In this document: in pieces, positions 1 through 11,284 of the stretch | Numbering within the stretch: the stretch's first letter is position 1 | Layout of the letters: every line of letters begins with the position of its first letter | Assembly (NCBI GenBank): GCA_025603075.1 | Contig: MU626476.1 | Span: 1 to 31,664 of the forward strand | Length of the DNA: 31,664 bases | From: Neoconidiobolus thromboides FSU 785 | Taxonomy: Eukaryota > Entomophthoromycota > Entomophthoromycetes > Entomophthorales > Neoconidiobolaceae | Reading direction: 5' to 3' | Notes under the pieces: model-generated | The model's input: the letters and a program-made list of their open reading frames with translations, nothing else | Databases searched by the model: none | Told to the model about the DNA's origin: nothing | Program-made: the position numbers and the translations under genes

Positions 1-404
1 ATATTTTTAAAGATTTGAAGTTAAATTGAGTTTATTAAAAAACTACTAAAAAAAGTAACCGAAATTCATTAAAGTGTGCCCAACCTAAGAAATGTGCTAT
101 TAAATTTTTAAAAATCCGTTACAACAGTAAAATCATTTACCCCTATCAACACATGTTTCTAAGTAAATGTAATACTAAGAGAGAACAAATCCATCATATC
201 ATTGTAAAAAATAGTCCTTTTTATGATGTATATATCTTCCTTTTAATTAATGACCCCACCTTTACCATATTATAAATATGAATATATGAATATATGAGAA
301 CACTTTATTGGTCATATAAAAAGAAATAATAATACAGTTTAGAATTTTTAAAAAATCAGTTAATTAGATCTTTATACTTTAAAACAACAGTACTATAACA
401 TAAT
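1..404. other. AT-rich upstream spacer of the first gene
   Basis: No coding region or RNA gene is visible here. The stretch is AT-rich with short poly-A and TATATGAATATATGA-type sequence near 275-297. It presumably holds the promoter of the GPI-type protein that starts at 405, but no specific site can be assigned. Confidence 0.4.
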
Positions 405-1043
405 ATGCAACTTTCTAATATTATCGCTTTTTCTATTGCCTTGATCGCCACTTCAATAAATGCTTTATGTAATCCAACCTGTGTATCAACTATCCAAGGT
501 CAACTTCAATCACAATGTGGAAGTGGCACAAACACAAATAGCAATATTTGTTTATGTAACAACTATTCGCAGTTGATGCAATGTTTCAATGGATGTAATG
601 ATGCACAGAGTCAAAATGAACTCATGAATTATCAAGCACAAGCTAGAAATGTATGTAATACTGCACTTCAAGGAGCTAGTTTACCAGTCAATAATAATTT
701 TATTGGAATGAATGGACAAGCTACTCAAATCCCTAATGGTCCTACTCCAACCATTAATGGCCTCTTTGCAGCTTCTACAATAGGTACCGATTTACATATC
801 AGTGCTGGTAACACCGATGTTATTGTACCTTTCTCTGGGTCACCTCAAAATACTAATGTACCAGTTGTTGGATCTCTTTATTCTTCTTATAGTCTTGGTT
901 CTATTACTGTTGGCTACAAATCATCTGCTGCACCTACCTTTACATTCCGTTCTGCATCCAATTCCAATACCATTGATGGTAAAACAGTATCAATCATATG
1001 TATTTCTACTACTGTTTTATCTATCTTATCATACTTGTTATGA
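405..1043 (+). CDS. Secreted GPI-anchored eight-cysteine protein (CFEM-like)
   Basis: This 212-residue intronless protein is predicted to be cell-wall or membrane anchored. Residues 1-20 form a signal peptide with likely cleavage after SINA. The next ~65 residues carry eight cysteines at 22, 26, 38, 49, 51, 60, 64 and 84, with spacing C-x3-C-x11-C-x10-C-x-C-x8-C-x3-C-x19-C. A Ser/Thr/Asn/Gly/Pro-rich, probably O-glycosylated stretch follows to ~190. The final ~18 residues are hydrophobic (ISTTVLSILSYLL), as expected of a GPI-attachment signal. The spacing resembles the fungal CFEM domain (haem or adhesion-related surface proteins), but the Asp expected before the C-x-C pair is absent, so CFEM membership is tentative. 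A protein of the same architecture is encoded near 28 kb on the other strand. The first ATG is used, and an internal +1 ORF here is a shadow. Confidence 0.85.
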   Translation: MQLSNIIAFSIALIATSINALCNPTCVSTIQGQLQSQCGSGTNTNSNICLCNNYSQLMQCFNGCNDAQSQNELMNYQAQARNVCNTALQGASLPVNNNFIGMNGQATQIPNGPTPTINGLFAASTIGTDLHISAGNTDVIVPFSGSPQNTNVPVVGSLYSSYSLGSITVGYKSSAAPTFTFRSASNSNTIDGKTVSIICISTTVLSILSYLL

Positions 1044-1148
1044 TTCAAACTTTATAAAATACTAAATAATAATTATTAATAAAAAATATTAAAATATATA
1101 TTCTTTTTGTTATGAAATATCATTTTTACAAATATTAAATAAGTATAT

Positions 1149-1246
1149 GAGGATGTTTTTTTTGACTTGATTACTTTTTCCATCTTTAAGCGCTATTTGA
1201 GTGGAAAAATTGTTAGTAAAATTCTTAAATACAAAAATAAATTCCC
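1149..1246 (+). mobile_element. MITE copy 1 (98 bp, TSD ATAT)
   Basis: The left end is GAGGATGTTTTTTTTGACTT and the right end is AAAATAAATTCCC. The element is flanked on both sides by ATAT. The core AAGCGCTATTTGAG is present. 'Plus' orientation for this family means the TTTTTCCAT arm comes first. This is the only copy in the first 11 kb. Confidence 0.85.
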
Positions 1247-2385
1247 ATATTATTTATAGAGCCGAAGGTATTCCATGAATGCTTGTCACATAACCAAAAT
1301 TCAACTTTATACCTAAAATATTAAAAACGTTGAAACAATGTAATCTACTCAAATTAAAAATTAAGTTCAATAAAACTTTAACCCTACTATTTGATAAATC
1401 ATTGTCCTTTATTTGACTTCACCCTTCCTTACATCTGGACTTTTTTAACTTCACACCTTAATTTATATAAGCAAAAACATAAATATCTTTGGACTTTAAA
1501 TTCAATAAAGTTAAGACTTTAACTCAAATCTAGTTTATTTAGTATTTACTCTTGAGTTCGATTATCTAATAAAGAAATATTTAATTAATTTAATTGTATG
1601 ATGTTTTATAAATGTCAATTAAATTTTATAAGGACTTTAATATTAATTACAATACTATGGTTTCTAAATTTGAAATATAGCTTTTTTATACTATTATACT
1701 TTTATTTCTCAAAAGTAGTTACTATTAAAGCTATACATTATTGATCAAAACAGAGTAAGATTTGCTACTTGTTAGATTTTATTAGCATTTGTCTGATTTT
1801 GTCTAGTACTCTGTATCTTTTTCAGGAATATTTTATTGTTTTATTAAGATCTTTATCTTTAAAATGATTTTTGTAATATATACTTATTCTGAAGTAAACA
1901 AGATATTTCAAATAATAAGTTGTTTTTGAGACATTAATATAGTATATTTATTAAAAAGTTAATATTTTATTTTAATATCAACTTTAAGTTATAAAAGTCA
2001 ATTTCATTCAAACAATAAGATATGGGGATATTGTAATCAGCCTATTTATATTAACAATTGATTATATCAAAATATTTCAAAAGAATATGACTTAGCAAGC
2101 TACATTCTTATCTCCGATACTAGCTTTGAAAAGGTGGACATTAATCCCCAGCAATTTAATAATTAAAATCAGCAACAAAAGTTCCCATGTGTTGTAATAT
2201 TAACCAAAGGTTTGAATTATTTTAAACTAACTTATTTTAATATAACCGATGAAAGAGTTATTTATAACCCAAAAGTTAATGAAACAAAATTAATTTTAAT
2301 AAAAATTAATTTATAAATCAATTGATAATTAAGATATACAAGTTTTGTTTTATAATCACATGCTATCTTTATTGGTTAAATGACT

Positions 2386-2392
2386 GTGGGAA
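2386..2392 (+). promoter_or_regulatory. CSL-type motif GTGGGAA
   Basis: The sequence TGTGGGAAA matches the CSL/RBP-J consensus YGTGGGAA. It lies about 970 bp upstream of the CSL gene start. Function is inferred only from the match. Confidence 0.3.
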
Positions 2393-3056
2393 AAAAGGAG
2401 TTGTTTACTGATTGGAGAACAAATCATAAATAGGATGATGGAGAAGGTGGATCGAAATTACCGGTTTTTGCCGCAGATGATTTAGAATTGAGCCAATAGA
2501 TTTTGATGTTGAAAGTCATTTAATAAAAATTTGAAGAAAAAACATTTATGATCAATTAAGGAAAATAATCAACAAGAATAAAGGAAAAATAAACTCCATC
2601 CCTTTACTATTTTGATGTTAATTATCAAATTGGAGTTATCTTATTGGTGCTTGTATTAGTTAAAACAATAGATAACTAATTCTAATTTTTTGATAGGATA
2701 ATACAATTAAAATAAATTATAAAAAACTAATATTTTATCAAAGTATTTGATTATTTTCATTCAAATCTTAGCCCCTGAATTATCAAACTTGATTTCATCC
2801 CTCCCCCTTACACATACAGCTTCATCCCTTTATTGACTAAGCAACCCATACTTATCTTCTATTTTCACATGGATTTACTAAATTCAAAGATAAGCTAAAA
2901 TAATGTTAACGGTTCTATTTTATTGGTTAAGTTTAAACAAAAGAAGAAAGAATGATGCAATATTATATTTGTTGAAAGTATTTTTTAAGTAAGCCAATGA
3001 ATTGAATTTAATTTATCATTTTGCTTAATTTTAAATTCTAATCAATAATTATTTCA

Positions 3057-3063
3057 GTGGGAA
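3057..3063 (+). promoter_or_regulatory. CSL-type core motif GTGGGAA
   Basis: AGTGGGAAA contains the GTGGGAA core, though not the preferred preceding pyrimidine. It lies about 300 bp upstream of the CSL start codon. Together with the site at 2386 it raises the possibility of autoregulation. Confidence 0.3.
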
Positions 3064-3359
3064 AGTTGAAAATTGGGTTAGGTTTAATTATCAAATGCGA
3101 AGAAAAATATTCCTATGTTGATAACATAAAAATCAAGTTGATAGACCAATATCATTTTTAATCTTTTTCATTAACGTAAATTTATGAAATTGTACCCTTA
3201 ATTAGCAACTACTCTATTAATAGTGTCTAACTTTCATAAGCTCTTATTTATTTTAATCTATCCACCCCTATTTATCAATTGAGGTCTTAATCCAGAGTTA
3301 TAAAAGCACAAAATCGTTGATAATTTATATAAAACCGTTTTCACTATTTAAATACTAAG

Positions 3360-4799
3360 ATGAAGCAAAATATGCCATCTTATTCTTTTAATCAACTTCC
3401 TTGTCGGTCCTTTTCACTAAGTCCAGACATTAAATTCCCGTCATTAGACAATTATCATTATTCCTCATCTGATTCAATGCCACATAGCATTAAGAGGACA
3501 CCTTCACCTTTAGAGCTATCCTCACCGCCGGATAGGGCCAATAAAGTAAGGAAAGCAAATCAGGCCATGTCTATTGCTTCCTTACTATCACCTCCAAAAT
3601 ACCCACCAGAACAAAATACTATTTCTTTACCCTCCCTTACCTTTTCTCCACAATCAAACTTACAACAGGCTGGATCCTTTCATTCTACACCCGAAAGATC
3701 ACTCCAAAGTCATACCTTTGGTCATCCACATACTCCCATCATCCCACTACCACCTGTCTTCCAACATTTATCACCAAGGGACCCTTTTCAGCCAACCCAA
3801 CGTATTATTACTAATAAGTCTCATTCATACAAAAGAAGTTTATCTGCTGAAACAAAGGAAATCACAGTTGAATGCTTTCATTCTTCAGTTGCACAAAAGT
3901 CTTATGGGACAGAGAAAAGATTCATATGTCCACCACCAATTGTAAGAGCGATAAAAGGGTATAACAATCATGGATCCGCTTTAGTTCCCAACCCAGCTAA
4001 TATCAACAATCCAATTAGGTTATCTATTGTATCAGATGGAGTAGAAGAGAGCTTACAGCAAGAAAGCCAACTTGAGCATCGCCCAACAGTTTTCCGTTAT
4101 CTCCATATAAGTAACAATAAGAAATCCAAGCAGTTCCAACTTAAATTAGATGTGTTCAATAATAGTCACGCTAACTTAGCACCAGAAGCAAGTTTAACAA
4201 CGGATCCAATTGCAATTGTTTCAAAACCATCTAAGTCAAGGAGTTTAGCCTCTTGTATCATGTCTGGCTCTTTAGTCTCTTTGTATTCCCGTATCAACTC
4301 TCAAACTGTAAGGACAAACTACTTTAAAGTCAATGATGGAAAGGTAATTACTTTTTCTAAAAGTGATTGGTCGCCCATGCGAATTGAATTAGCTGGTGAG
4401 AGCTTAGATAAGGATAACTTTAATTCAAATAAGCCTCGTCCAATTACTTATGGCTCGCATGTTACTTTAAGTGACTGGGATAGTGGGTTTAAAAGTGAAA
4501 CATTTGAAATATTAAAAGTTGAACGTGGTGAAGTTTTACTAGATTATCAAGGTCCAGTATTACAGATGCATAAAATAGCTTTACGTAAGGCCGAAGTTAA
4601 ACAAAATGTGAGTTTGTTATCGTGTGATTCTAATGATGCGATGTGTAAAAGTAATGGCATGGTTAATTTTTCAAATATGAAATTGGTGAACCTTTTAAGC
4701 TGTAGTTCATTTAATTGTGATAGTGAAAAAAGTATTAGAGTGGAAGATAGGGATATTTGGACCTTGGTCGGAATCAGTCACTCAAAACAAAGTTTATAA
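3360..4799 (+). CDS. CSL-family (CBF1/Su(H)/LAG-1) transcription factor without C-terminal domain
   Basis: This is a sequence-specific nuclear DNA-binding protein of 479 residues with no intron. Residues 1-150 are low-complexity, Ser/Pro-rich and probably disordered, with a short basic stretch (KVRKANQ) and MSIASLLSPP at 70-79. The CSL N-terminal Rel-like domain runs from ~155 to 295. It has the diagnostic VAQKSYGTEKRFICPPP (177-193) and IVSKPSK (286-292). The beta-trefoil domain follows: SGSLVSLYSRINSQTVRT (302-319), the W-containing SKSDWSP (333-339), VLLDYQGPV (392-400) and QMHKIALRKA (402-411). It ends with DIWTLVGIS (465-473), matching the place where the family has SWTIIST. The family normally continues ~100 residues into a TIG/Rel C-terminal domain. 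Here a stop follows six codons later, and the next 170 bp on this strand show no coding continuation. Fungal CSL proteins (Cbf11/Cbf12 in fission yeast) regulate cell-cycle, lipid and adhesion genes without Notch; the targets here are unknown. Confidence 0.93.
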   Translation: MKQNMPSYSFNQLPCRSFSLSPDIKFPSLDNYHYSSSDSMPHSIKRTPSPLELSSPPDRANKVRKANQAMSIASLLSPPKYPPEQNTISLPSLTFSPQSNLQQAGSFHSTPERSLQSHTFGHPHTPIIPLPPVFQHLSPRDPFQPTQRIITNKSHSYKRSLSAETKEITVECFHSSVAQKSYGTEKRFICPPPIVRAIKGYNNHGSALVPNPANINNPIRLSIVSDGVEESLQQESQLEHRPTVFRYLHISNNKKSKQFQLKLDVFNNSHANLAPEASLTTDPIAIVSKPSKSRSLASCIMSGSLVSLYSRINSQTVRTNYFKVNDGKVITFSKSDWSPMRIELAGESLDKDNFNSNKPRPITYGSHVTLSDWDSGFKSETFEILKVERGEVLLDYQGPVLQMHKIALRKAEVKQNVSLLSCDSNDAMCKSNGMVNFSNMKLVNLLSCSSFNCDSEKSIRVEDRDIWTLVGISHSKQSL

Positions 4800-4974
4800 A
4801 ATGTATTAAATATTCTATATAAAAAATAAATAAATTGTTCTTTTTAATAACATCAATATTGTCTTTTCTGCAAAAAAAATTATTTATCCTTAAAGTACCT
4901 AAATACAAAATCTGTTATTTTTTTAAAATGCAGTTTATTTATTAAAGCATATTGTGTAAGCAATTGGTTCCATA

Positions 4975-5755
4975 TTAACTACGAAGTAAAGGTTCTCTTT
5001 CATCAGGTACACTGATGTTTTTATAGGTATAAAAAGTGAATAATGTAGTCACAAAATGAATAGCCAACGCGATAGATATCCAAACAATCAAAGTGGTCAT
5101 TTCGGTGGCTACAGAATTCTTTAAAAACCCATAACATGGTACTTGATATCCAAAATAATCACTCTTAATGCACGCAGCCTCTTCTTTTTTAGGGAATGCA
5201 TGGTCAATTGTAGTATGTAAGCCACAGCATCCATATTCTTCTTCAATATTACGAAGTAAGTAAGGAGAATCGTCGTATGCATATATCCAGAATCTATTAA
5301 CAACATCACCTACATATGATCGACCATAAATGAGTACACCCAAGAATATAGCTTGGATGATAGTAAATATAGACAATATAATAAAGTACTACAAGATAAA
5401 TTTAACAAATAAAGTTATAACAAAGAAATTATCAAACTCACTAATTTTAACTGATCCTTGCTTTCCAAATATGTAGATATGTGACCGTGAAATGAGAATA
5501 AAAAGATAAGGACACCAAGCCCAAGTAACAGCCCTGGGAAGGTAAATGAAGCTCTTGGTATATTCCCTTTTGATATATCGTAGACTCCTAAGCCTATAAG
5601 TTCAATTCCAACGAACTAGAACAATTAGTTAAAATAGCATAGATATTAATAGAGAAGAAATAATAACTTACAGTAATAAGCAAATTAAGAAGCATTAGTA
5701 CACCCTTACGGTATCCAATGTCATCCTCTCCACGAAGTAAATCTAATCTTGTCAT
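4975..5755 (-). CDS. Tetraspanin
   Basis: Three exons: 5755-5672, 5615-5442 and 5388-4975. The introns are 56 and 53 nt, both GT...AG (GTAAGT and GTGAGT donors), and splicing gives 223 residues. Four membrane segments are visible at about 18-40, 52-71, 86-108 and 190-214. Between segments 3 and 4 lies an extracellular loop of ~80 residues. It contains the tetraspanin signature EEYGCCG plus two further cysteines (AACIKS and QVPCYG), enough for two disulfides. The short cytoplasmic tail ends DEREPLLRS, with an acidic dileucine-type EREPLL that may direct endosomal or vacuolar sorting. Tetraspanins organise membrane microdomains; fungal Pls1/Tsp2-type proteins are linked to polarised infection structures. 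Which subgroup this belongs to cannot be settled by eye. It lies convergent with the CSL gene, about 175 bp apart. Confidence 0.9.
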
Positions 5756-6857
5756 AGTTTGATTGTTGTAGAAAATAAAAAGTAGCAGTTTCCTTTTTAT
5801 TGCTGTTTATAAAGGATAGATTTTACTTGGGTGAGCTTAAACTATTAGTGATGTAGAAATTCAATAAGTTCATTGGCAATGATATAAAATTAAGATCATT
5901 ATGATTGTATGATTATTTAAGAAAATACATTTTATCAAGTTGTCAGTAAAGTCTGTTTCATAGTTTTTAATCTGTTTTAATGTATAATTAATTGCTAGTT
6001 CAAATCATAAAAGTTATGAATAATAAATTTAGCTTAAATAATTTCACTAATATTAATATTAGTACTAATAAATTAAGATTTTAAAATTAGACTCAAATAC
6101 TGTTTTAGGTATTATCCATATTCAATATCTATTTTTAATTTTTAATATAGTTAATGTAAATGTTTATTTTCTTGAGTCTAGTATTATCAAATATTACTAT
6201 ATGACATTAAAACAATGATTGTTAAATTATAGTCACCAACACAGAATTAAGAAATTTAAAGCCATATGTTAGCTTATTATTTGATAATAAAGATTAGTTA
6301 TCGTCATCTATTATTATGTAAATTGTGCTTTTGTATATGTGTAATTTTTACTGAAGCAATATATATATATTGCGTTTTATAGCTTAAACTAAAAGAATTA
6401 AATAAACCATTCTTGCTATTTACTATCTTTAAATTAAATAAGGAAAGTGATATGCTATTCAAGCATTATTTTAATGTTCAATTGATTAGACAAAATACCA
6501 ATAGCTTCCATTGTTAGAGTGATTAATCCTTCAATAAATCAAAAATACGATATTATATAAAAACGTATTAGGGTAGAAGCAACATTGATATGAGTTAAGT
6601 ATAATGTAAACGAAGACAGATAAATGTTACAGTTATAGTTGATGTTAAAAGTAAGCTAATTAGAATATATCAAACTAAAAGGTCATTAATAAATTAATAA
6701 CCAATAAGCGGAGTCAATTAATTTTAAAAGCCAATTATATTAAACATATACAGATAGTAATATTTTTACTTGATGATTCAGCCAATCCAATAAAATCAAG
6801 TGATTTAAAGCTATAAGGTTAATGCAGTTGAAAAAAGTTTTTATTGTTTTAAAGAAA
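5756..6857. other. 1.1-kb divergent intergenic region
   Basis: This AT-rich spacer separates the tetraspanin (-) from the PP4R3 gene (+), so it should contain two divergent promoters. Apart from a short ATATATATAT run near 6359-6370 I see no feature and no coding potential. Confidence 0.4.
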
Positions 6858-9137
6858 ATGGAAATTGTCAGAGCATTTTCAACAAGGGTAAAAATATACA
6901 GATATCAAGAAAATAATTGGGGTGAATATGGTTCGGGTATATGTAGTATTCGAAAATATGATGAAGCAAGTGACAAGCATATGATCGTTGTAGTGGATTC
7001 TCAAGATAAAGATTCTACAATTTTAAGTTTTAAGATCCTCTGCTCTGGACAGTTTAAGAAAGAGCAAGATGGTTTAATAGTATGGCCCTTAGTCCCAGGA
7101 AGCTTTCATCTTTGTTTAAGCTTCCAGGGGGTAAAAATTAGGGATGCTTTTTATGGTTATATACAAGAAGTTGAAAAGCATTTATTAAAAGAATCAACTC
7201 CAGAGGGTGAATCAGACCCAGATGCATTAATACAACAAGACGAAACAAGGATGTCCTTTGATAATTTAGAACCTACTATGGGAAATATAGGTGAAATTGA
7301 TGCATTCTTATTAGCCAATAATCAAGGGAATTTCGAATATAAAGAAAGAGTGGCTACAAAATTAATTGAACATAAATTTTTAGAGAAACTTAAGGATGTT
7401 TATGACATTGCTACGGATCTCGAAGATCCAAATTGTTTAAATAAGTTATTCAGTATTATAAAATCTTTGTTGCAGTATTATGATCCTAGGATCACTGAAA
7501 GTTTTGCTCATGATGATTATATATTAATGATTGCTGGTATTATGGAGCATAGTCCAGGGCTTCCACATGTAAAGCAATCATATGTCAATTTTTTGAATGA
7601 TCCAGCTCGTTTCAAACAGCTTATTAGCTTACCCGATGAAACTACTGAAAGGATGGTACGTGAATCATTCAGATTAACTTACTTAAAAGAAACTGTTTTA
7701 AGTCCTATAATGAATGAGACTGCCAGTAGCCAATTCACAGGGGTGATTGCAAGGAAGAACAATGAAATATTGAAAAGGATAACTGATAATCATGAGTTTT
7801 TGAGTCGCCTCTTTAATACCCTTCGTGATCCTGAGGCCCCAATAAATAAAAAACGTCCAATCATTCTTTTTGTTCAACAGCTTTGTACTTTAGGTAGGGT
7901 ATCTTCTATAGGAAATTTAACTTCTTTGATTGGAGTTCTTAATCAAAAAGGATTATTTGCAATACTTCGATTCACAATGAGTGATCCCGATTTGAAAATT
8001 CGAGTTATCGGGGCAGAGATTTTAGCCATGATGGTGGATAATAACCCTTCGCTTGTACGTTCTACTATCAAACATAAGGTTGGGTCAGATGAGCCTACTT
8101 TGTTGGAATTATTGATCAGGTCCATGATAAAAGAAACTAGTACCAGCGTGATTAGTCAATATTCTGATATCATTCGCTCTCTTTTAATTTATCATTGCCC
8201 AGCACCTGCAGTAAGGGCAGCCAGCAATGGAACCAATACGACTGACCCAAACTTAAGAAAGGATGATGACCTGGATAGCTTTGTAAGGTATTTTTATGAC
8301 AACTTGATTGATATTTTAATTTCACCATTAATTGAATTAAATGATAATTTTGCTAAAGAGAGTTCAGGTGTAGTCAAAGTATTACCACGTCATCATGATA
8401 CTTTAACATTTACTATTTGTGACCTTTTAAATTCCTTCTTACGCTTTCATTCCGTTAAAATCAAATATTTTGTGATCGGTAGTCATGTGGTCAAATATAT
8501 AGTGCCACTTTTGAGGGCTAGATCCGGCCATGTTAAACTTGCTGCGTTAAGATTTTTTAGAAATTTGATTGGAACAAGGGATGAGTTTTTTTCAAGAACT
8601 TTGATACGCCATAAAATAATCGAACATATCTTACAAACTTATACCTCCACAGAAAATGCTAATAATATGTTAAATTCAGCGTGTAGGGAATTCTTTCAAT
8701 TTATTGTAACAGAAAAGATGATTACACTTTTAAAGTATCTAGCAGTTGATTTGGAAAGTGAGGTTACAAAGTTATCGAGTGTTCAAGTATTTAAAGATAT
8801 TATATTTTATTATGGAGCTATGGTGAATGGCACACCATCCACTGCTTCTTTACGTTCCGTTACACCAAAGAGTGAACGGGATGAGCATGAAAAGGAGATG
8901 TCGCCATCAGGTAAAAAACAAAAGCTTTGGGCGACAGAAACATTGGAGAAATCGGAAGAAGAATATTTTAAAGAAGATGATGAGGGTATGGAAATCGGAG
9001 AGTCAGATACCACTCAAAGTGAATCATCATCCAATCATAAAGTTGAAGAAGTAGATTTGGATTTCCCACTTAAACCATTGGTGGACTATGATGATGAAGA
9101 GGATGAAGAGGATGGGTTTTCTAAGTTGCAGGAATAA
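6858..9137 (+). CDS. PSY2: Serine/threonine-protein phosphatase 4 regulatory subunit 3 (Psy2/SMEK)
   Basis: This is the scaffold and substrate-recognition subunit of the PP4 phosphatase complex (Pph3-Psy2 in yeast), which dephosphorylates gamma-H2A.X, Rad53 and other DNA-damage targets. The frame opens at 6822, but the ATG at 6858 has the better context (AAAATGG) and leaves only nine residues before RVKIYRY, as in relatives that begin close to RVKVY. It gives 759 residues. The N-terminal EVH1/PH-like domain (~8-105) contains GSGICSI, GLIVWPLV and LCLSFQ. The SMEK region (~150-350) includes LEDPNCLNKLFSIIKSLLQY, the PGLPHVKQSYVNFL block and RFKQ. Armadillo/HEAT-like helices continue to ~640 (SFLRFHSVKIKYFVIGSHVV). 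The tail is acidic and holds the conserved DFPLKPLVDYDDEEDEED plus a basic GKKQKL patch. There is no intron. Shadow frames on both strands are ignored. Confidence 0.95.
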   Translation: MEIVRAFSTRVKIYRYQENNWGEYGSGICSIRKYDEASDKHMIVVVDSQDKDSTILSFKILCSGQFKKEQDGLIVWPLVPGSFHLCLSFQGVKIRDAFYGYIQEVEKHLLKESTPEGESDPDALIQQDETRMSFDNLEPTMGNIGEIDAFLLANNQGNFEYKERVATKLIEHKFLEKLKDVYDIATDLEDPNCLNKLFSIIKSLLQYYDPRITESFAHDDYILMIAGIMEHSPGLPHVKQSYVNFLNDPARFKQLISLPDETTERMVRESFRLTYLKETVLSPIMNETASSQFTGVIARKNNEILKRITDNHEFLSRLFNTLRDPEAPINKKRPIILFVQQLCTLGRVSSIGNLTSLIGVLNQKGLFAILRFTMSDPDLKIRVIGAEILAMMVDNNPSLVRSTIKHKVGSDEPTLLELLIRSMIKETSTSVISQYSDIIRSLLIYHCPAPAVRAASNGTNTTDPNLRKDDDLDSFVRYFYDNLIDILISPLIELNDNFAKESSGVVKVLPRHHDTLTFTICDLLNSFLRFHSVKIKYFVIGSHVVKYIVPLLRARSGHVKLAALRFFRNLIGTRDEFFSRTLIRHKIIEHILQTYTSTENANNMLNSACREFFQFIVTEKMITLLKYLAVDLESEVTKLSSVQVFKDIIFYYGAMVNGTPSTASLRSVTPKSERDEHEKEMSPSGKKQKLWATETLEKSEEEYFKEDDEGMEIGESDTTQSESSSNHKVEEVDLDFPLKPLVDYDDEEDEEDGFSKLQE

Positions 9138-11284
9138 GTAGGAGTGTATTTTATGCCCTTTCAAATGTGATTATAACAGAAAGTTGGATATTTTTATCTT
9201 TCAATAGTATTATAGTAAGCTTGTTAAATATCAAAAAAAATACAAAAACATAATATTTAAGAATGGAGTAAATAAACTTATTATATTTGATTTTTGGATC
9301 TTTTTTTATAATTTTTTGATGTATTGTAAAAAAAACAATAACATTTTATAACTCGTTTGCGATAGTTTGATTATTGACATAAGCTATGAACTGTATGGTT
9401 AAGTCTTATTAGGGTGTAGGAAACTATTATAGATGTTAGTATTTCTTTTAGAGGTTAACATTTCAATTTTATCAGCTGTGATAAATATGTGGCATGTTTT
9501 TTGTGAGGAACTTAAGCAAGGAAATTCGAAATTTCAAGTTTCATAAGAAGTAAACAAAATGATCGAAGCGGAAAAAAACACCAGCATTAAAAGCTCAGTT
9601 GGTCAGTTTTAAGAATAAGAATATTTTAATAAAGTTGCTTTAACAAAGTAACAATATTCCCAATGACTTTTGATCCTATTACAGGTGGCTAGATAAGATA
9701 AACGCTATCTTGTCTCTACTCTTTAGAAGACGTTTATTTAATATTAAGAGATTAGACATAAATCAAATGACATAGAAAGCCTCAAATATGGTATAGTTAT
9801 TGATAGCTTAAATAAAGAGCATTTTAAAAAATTGAAATTATATAAAATAATCTTAATTACTTAATATCTGTAAAGAGAAATAATAATAAATTATTGAAAG
9901 ATATGAGTTAAAGAGCGAGAATTTAATATAGTATGAAAGAATAGATATTGAAGTAATGATCAATAAAAACCACCAAGAAATCCTGTTTAGAAAAAATAAT
10001 AGATAGTGGGAAACTTTTATGACTAATCTAAATACCGATAACTAAATTAAGTACATTCAAATTGAAACATAATCAACTAAAATGTATATAGTTATTTAAA
10101 GGGCTAGTAGTAAAAAAGGAAAAATAATGATTAACTACAAATCTCGTCATTTAGTTCGTATCTATAATATTATAATGAAGAACTATTGAATAGTGATTAA
10201 TAAAGCCATTGAAATCTCGGGTTTGAAGTTCATAGTTTACTTTTGTTATAGAAACAAAAATTGAGTAGTTCAACCTCTAATGACATAGCTTATAGATATA
10301 CATATAGACTTCTAAATAATAATAGAAGTGTTTATTTTATAGATTGTTATTCTATTTTTATTATAGATATAAATGAAATTCAAAGTTATCATTAAAAGTT
10401 AAAATTAGGTAACTGTGGATTAATTAAATAGGATGCTATCTGGGATCATACAATGGGCTCAAGGTTTATGATAAGTTTAAATTAGTTATAGCTATAATAA
10501 ATCATGAAAAACACTAAAACCAGATATACATAAATGTCCAAGTATAACAAATTAAGCTTTGGATCTTTCTAAGATTTTTAAGATTTTATATTTCATTTTA
10601 AAAGCCTTCTACTTAATTAAAAATAAAAATACTAAAAAATAATATGCGATAGCTTAATATTTTAAATACATAATAATTTGAAAATTATATTTTTAATAAT
10701 ACATTACTTTTTTACCAAATAGAATAAAACTCAAAATGTTAATTTTTTACTAATGAAACTTATATAACAAAATTCTATATTCTCAAACTATAAAATTTTC
10801 AAAATAATCTTTATTAACACTTACATAGAGATCTTTTATTAAAATAGTTATAACACAAATCAACAAGTTTATTTGATACTTTGTTCACTAGATATCTGTA
10901 TTTGTTAAAATAGCTTTTAAAGTTTTCTCAAAATCTATATTTTTATAAATCCATTTATACAATCCATGAGAATAAATATTAAAATATAATAAAAACAATT
11001 ATATAAAATTGATGTGATATACAAAACTCCTTTTACCTACTATAATGTTTTATTTTGCTAGTAAATTATTTATGTAAAGGCTTAATATTAAAATAGCTTT
11101 AATAGTTTTAATAGTTTTGATAGTTTTAAATTTTTTGCCAGTCATCAATTTCACTCTAATGATGATTTGATTGAAGTTTTTCTATACAATATTTAATAAT
11201 TTAATAATAAGCTATTATACAAGATAGCAATTCAATAGCCACCTCCATTAAGACAATAAATCAGAAACTTTTAGAATTCCATAT

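Larger units (their letters stand above)
1044..3359. other. 2.3-kb AT-rich intergenic region
   Basis: I see no gene in this stretch. It contains one MITE (1149-1246), many poly-A/T runs, and the upstream region of the CSL gene with two GTGGGAA motifs at 2386 and 3057 (listed separately). Short open frames are all below 60 codons and look random. Confidence 0.5.

Noticed and set aside
802-1065. Leu-rich plus-strand ORF overlapping the first gene
   Set aside because: It is a frame-shadow of the GPI-type protein, whose signal peptide, cysteine pattern and GPI tail support the other frame.
2021-2040. GATATGGGGATATTG resembles a MITE left end
   Set aside because: There is no TTTTTCCAT arm, no AGCGCT core and no matching right end within 120 bp.
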